Notes under the pieces: generated by a model | Told to the model about the DNA's origin: nothing | Database searches by the model: none | Seen by the model: only the letters and a program-made list of their open reading frames with translations | Assembly: GCF_003007785.1 (NCBI RefSeq) | Contig: NZ_PXOH01000017.1 | Span: forward strand, 45,955-109,954 | Direction: 5' to 3' | DNA: 64,000 nucleotides | Source of the DNA: Aphanothece hegewaldii CCALA 016 | Lineage (GTDB): Bacteria; Cyanobacteriota; Cyanobacteriia; Cyanobacteriales; Microcystaceae | Shown here: piece by piece, positions 45,201 through 54,200 of the stretch | Layout: every line of letters begins with the position of its first letter | Position numbering within the stretch: the first letter of the stretch is position 1 | Made by a program: the position numbers and the translations under genes

Positions 45201-48200
45201 CTTAGAAACAACGGGTAATTATAATTTTATTTTAAGCGATCTCGCTCAATCGGCTCCTCTTACTTTCGACAATGCTATTACTGGAACGTTAAATCTTGGC
45301 AATCAAGTTAATTTCTATCAGTTTACAGGCAATACGGGACAAAGATTAAAATTCGCTCTATCTACAACGGCTTGGAATGGAGCCAACTGGATACTATATG
45401 ATCCTAATAGTGGAATCGTCAAATCACCCACAGCAAATAGTCCTGATTTTGAAGCCACTCTCGCTTCAAATGGCATTTATACTCTGGCAATCATCGGTAA
45501 TAGTAATAATCTTGTTGATTACACTTTTCAAGTTAGCAAGCTGATAACGACTCCTGTTACAAATACTGGTTTAAATAATATACAAAGTGGTAATTTGAGT
45601 GCAGGACAAATCATCGATTATAATTTTACCGTTAATGCAGGAACACTTGTTCTTTTTGATAGCCAACATCCAGTTTGGGATTACAGTAGCAAAGTGCAAA
45701 TCTTTAACCCAGATGGTACTCTAGTATTTAGTAATCAGGAAGCTAGAAATGATCGTCTTGTCTGGTTAGAGCAATCAGGTAATTATAAATTACAACTTTA
45801 TGGATATTATTTATCGAGCGCGGTTAACTATCAATTTAACTTACTTGAATTTCCGAGAAATTTTGGTTCTCCAAATGCCAATTATGTAGGAATTGGTAAT
45901 GTTAACTCAGGAACGCTTAATGACAAAGCAGGAAAAGTTTATACATTTGATGGTATTGCTGGTCAGAAAATTCTTTTAAATACCATTGCAGGTTCTAATT
46001 GTTCTGTTAATCTTTACGATTATAATGGCAGAGCGATTTTTACAGGAATTAATTTAGATTGGTCATCTGATAGTTTACCAATTACCTTAACTCAAAGTGG
46101 ATTGTATTATTTATTGGTACAGAATAATTCAACAGTTAGCTGTGATTACTCCTTCCAAATTCTCGATTTAAAAACAGCACCAGACATTAATTATGGTCTG
46201 CCTTACGTTGGTTCTATTAATAATGGTCAACAAAGTCGCTTCTTTAAACTAAAAGCTAATGCAGGAGAACGACTTTACTTTGATAGTATTTTTTCAACTC
46301 CATCGAGTTATTGGACAAATTATCATTGGAAATTATTTGATAATGGTAATAATCAGTTATTCGATACCTATCAGAGTTATGACACAGAAGTTGTTATCCC
46401 TACAACAGGAGAATATTTCCTCTATCTCCAAGGTGGAGAAAATTTAGGACAACTCAACTACAATTTTAAAGTCGTTCGCACTCTCAAACCCATTGCAGAT
46501 GTCCTCCTTCCAGGAACGGGCGAATCTTCCAGTAATAATGCCGACGCACTCGGATTATTCCCGGTTAAAATAGCGGTTAAAGATACACAGGGTACCACCA
46601 CTATACAAGAATTCAAACTCCGTCTATGGCCGAGTCCTGAAAATGGTAATCCTGTTATTATTAGCACTCCTAAAACTCGTTTTGCGCTAGTTGATCAGAT
46701 CTATCAATATCAGCTACAAACTATCGATCCCGATCACGACCATTTAGTTTATCGCCTTTTAGATGCACCAAATGGCGCATTTGTCAATAATGATAGTGGG
46801 GAAATATTATGGACTCCTGAAGCAAGTATTATTCCTGGTAGTCAGTTCAATTTCCAAGTCGAAGTATCAGACAAAAGAGGGGGTAAAGATATTCAGACTT
46901 TTACGGTTGAAGTCTATAACAATTTAGGCAAGATTCAAGGAGCCGTATTCGATGATCGTAATAACAATGGTTATCGAGATACCGCTTTAATTGAAGGAGA
47001 GCGACCAGATATTGTTTTTGCTATTGATATTTCAGGTAGTACTGGAGGACGATCTATTGATTGGACGACAACGGATTTAGAAACTTTTACGCAAGCTTAT
47101 TATACAATCCTTGATATGGAATTAGCAACTGTATTAGCTTTAACTGAACAGTTGATCCTTCAAGAGCGTGGAAATACTGTAAAAATTGGTCTTGTTTTTT
47201 GGGATACAGAAGCATATTTAGCTGATCTCAATCCAGCCGAATCGGGGATACAGGTATATACAACTGCTTTAGCTGATCATAATAACAATGGCATTCTCGA
47301 TCTTAAAGAAGCTTTAAATCAAGCTAATGGTGGTGGTGGAACAGATTTTACACCTGGTTTGATTGCAGCAAAAGGAGTTTTAGATGCTTCAAATGGAACT
47401 CCTAACATTATTTTTATGTCTGACGGTTTTGGAAATGTTGATGAAGGGGTTGTGGCTGAACTTCGTGCTGCAGGAGTCAAGCTCACTGCCTTTGGCATAG
47501 GTAGTAATGCAGGAATAGAACAACTTAGAAAAATTGACCCAAATGCTATTAAAGTAACTGATTTTAAGGAATTAATTGATATTTTTGGTGGGTGGAATTT
47601 TCGGGATTCTACAGAGCCTTTTTTAGAAAATATTACTGTTTATTTAGACTTAAATAATAATGAAGTTTTGGATGAGCTTGAACCTCGACAAGTTACTAAA
47701 CAGGATAATAGTAATTCGATTTTAGGTGAAAGTCCTTACTATTTTACTTTTGATAATCTTTTACCTGGTACTTATACCGTCAGACAAGTTATCCCAAATG
47801 GGACTCAACAGACAACACCAAAATCTGGCTCTTTTATAGATACAGTTACAGTTACAGGTGGTGAAACCTTTAGCCATTTGTTTGGACTTAATAAAATTAG
47901 TTCCCCACCCAATCAAAATCCTTTCTTCCTTAGTCAAATTTCCTCTTTCTTTATAAATGTAGGAGAAATTGTCGTCGAGCAAGCGTTTGCCCAAGATTCT
48001 GATGCGGATGAATTATCCTATGATTTACCTTTACATCCATTAGGAATGACTATTGATGCTCAAACTGGAACTTTAGTTTGGAAACCGCAGCGAGAACAAG
48101 TTGGGCATTTTAACGTAATCTTGCGTGTCAAAGATGGACGAGGTGGTTTTGCGTTGCAAACATTTTCTATTAATGTTAATTCTGTTAATACCCCACCGAT

Positions 48201-51200
48201 TTTTACCTCAACTGTTCCTGAAAATACAAATGCTCAAGTCGGAAAAGTTTTTCATTATCAAGCAATGGCACTTGATCCTGATGGTGATACTTTAACTTAT
48301 TCTCTCGTTTCTGGTGCGCCAAATGGCATTGCAATTAATGCTCAAACTGGGTTAATTACTTGGACACCTAATTCATCGCAACTCGGAAGCCAAGAATTTA
48401 CCGTTAAGGTATTTGATGTTCAAGGAGGAGAAGCTTTACAAAAAGTTCTTTTGGTAGTTAAAAATGCCACATCGAATCAAGCACCGATCATTATTTCAAT
48501 TCCTCGTACTCAGTCGAGTGTAGGAAATCGCTACTACTATGCTTTGAGTGCAACAGATCCCGATGGAGATTTACTAACTTATAGTTTAGCAACTGCTCCT
48601 GCTGGCATGACGATCTCCGATGGCGTAATTATTTGGAAACCTACGGCAACTCAATCGGGTGAGCATACTATTAAAATTAGAGTAAATGATGGTAATTTAT
48701 TTGTTGAGCAAACTTATCTACTGACGATTGCTAATCAAAGTCTTAACCGCGCACCAAATATTACTTCTGCACCAAATTTAGTTACTAATTTAGAACAGAT
48801 CTATAATTATAATCTCTCTGGACAAGATCCCGATGGCGATGTATTGTTCTGGAGTTTAGTGCAAGCTCCGGAGGGAATGGTTATTGATGCTCAAACGGGG
48901 GCGTTACGTTTTTCAGCGCAAAGTGATCACATAGGGAGACACGCAATAATTGTCAGACTATTCGATAATTATGGAGCATATACCACACAAGAATATACTC
49001 TCACGGTTAATGGAACGAATACACCAACCAACATTGTATCTACGCCGATTACACGCGCTTCGCTCTATCAGACGTACACCTATACAGTGGTGGCGATTGA
49101 CCCCGAAAATAGCCCGATTACTTACAGTTTAGGACGTAAACCGAATGGGATGACCATTGACCAAACAGGTCGGATTCAATGGACACCGAACCAAACGGGA
49201 ACTTATGAGATCGATGTACTCATCTCTGATGCAGTCGGGGCAACTACTAAACAAACTTATCAGCTAGTTGTTGGTACACAAATTATCAATCAAGCTCCAA
49301 TAATTACTTCCACTCCTAGTTTTAGAGCTAATGTTGGTAGTACTTACACCTATCAAGTAACAGCATCAGATCCTGATGGACAAGCTCTTACTTATCAACT
49401 ATTAGAAGCACCACAGGGAATGACTTTAGAAGCAACAACGGGATTATTGCAATGGACAAATCCTCTAACGGGTAATTATCAAGTTGTCGTAGCCGCCTTC
49501 GATCTTGAAGGGTTAGGTGCAATGCAGAGCTATCAGCTTACAGCCAAAGTGAACAGTTTACCTGTAATTGGGTCAACTCCACCGCTTCAAGCGATCGTTG
49601 GTCGTGTATATCGCTATGATCTGATTGCCTCCGACCCCGATGGTGGTCAATTAACTTATCGTCTTGACCCTTCATCAATTAATAAAGGAATCGTTATTGA
49701 TTCACTCGGTCGTTTATCTTGGACTCCGACAACTTCTAATCTAGGAACTCATAACATTACTATTACGATTTCCGATCAATCTGGAGCATCAATTGAACAG
49801 AATTTCAAGCTTGACCTTTTAGCTGATACAATAAGCCCCAAAGTTTCTCTTATCGCCAGTCAGCAGCCTGTAAATAAAGGGGAATCGGTGACACTAATTG
49901 TTACAGCTACCGATAACATCAGAGTCAAATATCTTAACTTAACCCTCAACGGCCAAGCAGTAATCAGAAATGCCAATGGACTTTATACTTTTACACCTAA
50001 CCAAGCGGGTCAGATAACCGCGATCGCTACTGCTATCGATGAGGCGGGCAATCAATCCACAGCGATAATAAGTCTTGAAGTGCTTGACAAGAGCGATGTC
50101 ACGGCTCCCGTCATCGATTTGCCGTTACTAGCTAACAGAACTTTCACCGCACCGACTGAAATCATTGGTACAGTCACCGATAATAATCTTTTATACTATA
50201 GCCTAGAGGTTGCACCAGTTGGTACAGAAGACTTCCGTGAAATATTCCGAGGAACTAAGACTGTAGCGGATGGGAGCTTAGGGACTTTCGACCCTTCGCT
50301 GCTCTCCAATGATGTTTATACCCTCAGACTCAGTGCGACTGATGCTGGAGGCAATACTGTTTTTATTGATGAAACGGTTAACATCGAAGGGGAATTGAAA
50401 CTAGGCAATTTCCAATTATCCTTTACCGACTTAGCTCTTTCTGTTTCGGGGATTCCGATTACAGTTACGAGAACTTATGATACGCTAACTGCTAACGAGC
50501 GAGATGATTTTGGCTATGGCTGGCGCTTAGAGTTCAGAGATACTAATTTGCGGACGAGTTTAGGACGAGATCGAGTCTATGAGCAGTTTGGGATTCTCAG
50601 TAAGGGCTTCAAAGCTGGAGATAAGGTTTACATCACTTTACCAGGAGGTCTTCGAGAGGCTTACACTTTCCAACCCGAATTAGATCGATTGGGCGGTTAT
50701 TTACTCGATTTAAATGGCAATGGTGGGCTGTGGCATCCTAAATTCGTCTCACAATCAGGGTCTAAAAATACGCTCTCCGTGTCCGATGTCCTGTTAACCC
50801 TCACTGAAAGTGGACAGTATGCGGGATTGGCGGGTTTACTCTATAATCCCATCGACCCATATTTTAGTGGCCAGTATACTTTAACTACTCTTGAAGGCAT
50901 CATCTATGAGATCGAGGCAGCAACAGGGGATCTGTTGACGGCAACCGATACGAATGGCAATCAATTAACTTTCTCTGATGCGGGCATAGAAAGCAATAGC
51001 GGGGTTGAGGTCAAATTCGGTCGGGATGCTGTAAACAGAATTACCTCGATTACAGATCCGATGAACAACGTGATTCGTTATGAGTATGATGCGGAAGGGG
51101 ATTTAGTTAAAGTTACAGATCGAGAAGATAATACGACCAAATTTGAGTATAACAATATCCACGCTCATTATCTTGATCTGATTGTTGATCCCCTAAATCG

Positions 51201-54200
51201 AGAAACAGTACGAACGGAGTATGATGAGAATGGTCGCTTGAAAAAGATTATTGATGTTAATGGTTCTGATGTCGAACTGGTTTATGACTTAGAAAATTCA
51301 GTTCAAACAGTTAAAGATGTCTTCGGTAATCCCACGACTTATGTTTATGATGAACGAGGAAATATTGTTCAAAAGGTTAATGCGCTCGGAGGTATTACTA
51401 AGCGTACTTTTGATGATAACAATAACTTGCTTTCCATAACTGATAGCTTAAATCACACAACAAAATATGCTTATGATAGCAAGGGTAATATCATCTCGAT
51501 TACAGACTCATTAGGCAACACAGCTTATTACACTTACAACAATTTTGGACAGGTTATTAGTAGAACTGACCCTTTAGGTAACACAATCAGCTATACCTAC
51601 GATAGTCGAAGAAATCTTGTCAGTACGACTAATCCAGAAGGACAATCTGTTCACGAAACTACTGATAAATTCGGAAATACTACATCTATTATTGATGCTC
51701 TTGGTAATGTTACTCAATTTGAATATGACGCTCGGAGTAATGTTACTCGCCAAATTGATACATTCGGGAATGAAACAATATATACCTATGACAATAATGG
51801 TAATCAACTAACTGAAACTGTTAAAGTAACAACTCCTAATGGCTTACAAACACTAACTACAAATTGGACTTACGATACTGAAGGTCGAGTCATAACCAAA
51901 ACTGACCCCGCAGGAAACGTGATTCGACAAGAATACGATGCTTTGGGCAATTTGGTAGCAATAATTGAAGAAAGCATGAGTAATCGTCGCACCGAATATC
52001 GTTATGACGAAAAGAATCAACTAATAGAAACGGTATACCCTGATGGAACATCAGAGAGAATTTTTTACGATGAAGCGGGTCGGAAAATTAGCGAAATCGA
52101 TCAAGCAGGTCAAATCACTCACTTTATCTATGATGCTCTAAATCGTCTAATTGAAATTATCTACCCCGATGATACTTCCAATGACCTCACTGACAATCCT
52201 AGAACTCAAACAGAATATAACGCAGTCGGTCAAGTAGTTGCTTCTCTTGACGAACGAGGTAATCGTACTGAATATGAATATGATGCGGCGGGGCGTCGTA
52301 TTCTGCAACGTAATGCTTTAACTAATAAAACCATTTATACTTATAATGCCATAGGATCGCTACTGACCGAAACAGATGCGCTAGGAAGAACAACAAGTTA
52401 TGTCTACGATCCAGAAGGACGTAAAGTCGAAACTCGCTTTGCCGATGGTACATCGATTAAAACGGACTACAATGCTTTAGGACTTAAAATAGCTGAAACC
52501 AATCAAGCTGGTAATACAACTCGTTTTACTTACGATGTCTTAAATAGATTAAGTGAAGTTATTCATCCAGACAACACTCCCAACGACCTTTCAGATAACC
52601 CTAGAAATAAGACGGAATACGACGAACTTGGTCAAGTTATTGCTTCTATTGACGAACGGGGAAATCGTCAAGAGTATGAATATGATCGAGTCGGTCGTCT
52701 CATCGAATCAAGAAGTGACTGCCTTTGCCGTCGTAAAATCTATACATACGATGCGGCAGGCAACCGTCTCACCGAAACAGATCCTTTAAATCATACTACT
52801 CAATTTGTTTATGATCAATTAAATCGTTTAATTAAAACTCAATTTGCCGATGGAACCTATACGACCACTACCTATGATTTACTAGGACGGGCGATCGCAT
52901 CTACTGACCAAGCTAGCCAAACGACAGTATTTGAGTATGATGCACTCGGTCAGCTAACTGCCGTTATTGATGCACTCTTACAAAGGACAGAATATAGCTA
53001 TGATCTAACTGGTAATCTCATTCAAATCAAAGATGCCAATCATCATTCTACGCAGTATGAATACGATGCGCTCAATCGTCGTACAGATACCATCTTATCG
53101 ATGGGACAGCGTTCAACCACCACTTACGATGCAGTGGGTAATGTAGCCAGCACTACTGATTTTAATAGCCAGACGATTACCTATCAATACGATGCACTCA
53201 ACCGCATGATAACCAAACAATTCCCTGATACAACTGCTATCAAATACACCTATACTCCGACGGGTCAGGTGAAAAGCATCTTTGATGAGCGAGGCGGCAC
53301 AACGACCTATGATTATGATGTCCTCTCACGACTGATTGAAAGAATTGACCCAGATCAGCAATTCATTCGCTACTCCTATGATGCTGCTAGTAACCGAACT
53401 GCTATCATAACTGCTAGTGGTACGACTACTTATAGTTATGATCGTTATAACCAGCTTCAGACCGTCACTGCTCCCAATGGTGGAATAATCTCATACACAT
53501 ACGACAAAGCAGGTAATCTCATCCAAACTGAATTGCCTAACAACACAGTAGAGACTCGCCAATATGATGATCTAAATCGATTGGTTTACTTAGAAAACAA
53601 ACAAGTTGGTGCAGAGATTATTTCTAGCTATCGTTATACTCTAGACTCGGTTGGCAATCGCCTGAAAGTTGAAGAAAATAATACTCGTCAAGTCAATTAT
53701 ACCTACGACGCTCTCTATCGATTGCTTGACGAAAAAATTACTGATGCAGTAGCTGGAAATCGCAATATTGACTACACTTACGATGCGAGCGGAAATCGAC
53801 TAACTCGTAATGATTCAGCCGAAGGACTGACCACTTACACTTATGACAACAATGATCGATTGTTAAACGAGACGTTAAATGGACAAGTGACCAGCTACAC
53901 ATATGATCACAATGGTAATACTTTAACTCGCACCAACTCTATTAGCCAAACGGTTTATAATTGGGATTATGAGAATCGTTTGATTGAGGCAGAAATTTCC
54001 ACCTCGACGGGTACAACTCAAAACAGGTATCAGTATAACTCTGAGGGAATTCGCATTGCTGCGACCGTCAATGGACAGGAAACCCGCTACCTAATTGATG
54101 CTAATCAAGCAATAGCTCAGGTGATCGAAGAGTACAATCCTAATGGTACTGTTCAAGCTTCTTATGTCTACGGACGGGACTTGATTTCTCAGACTCGAAA

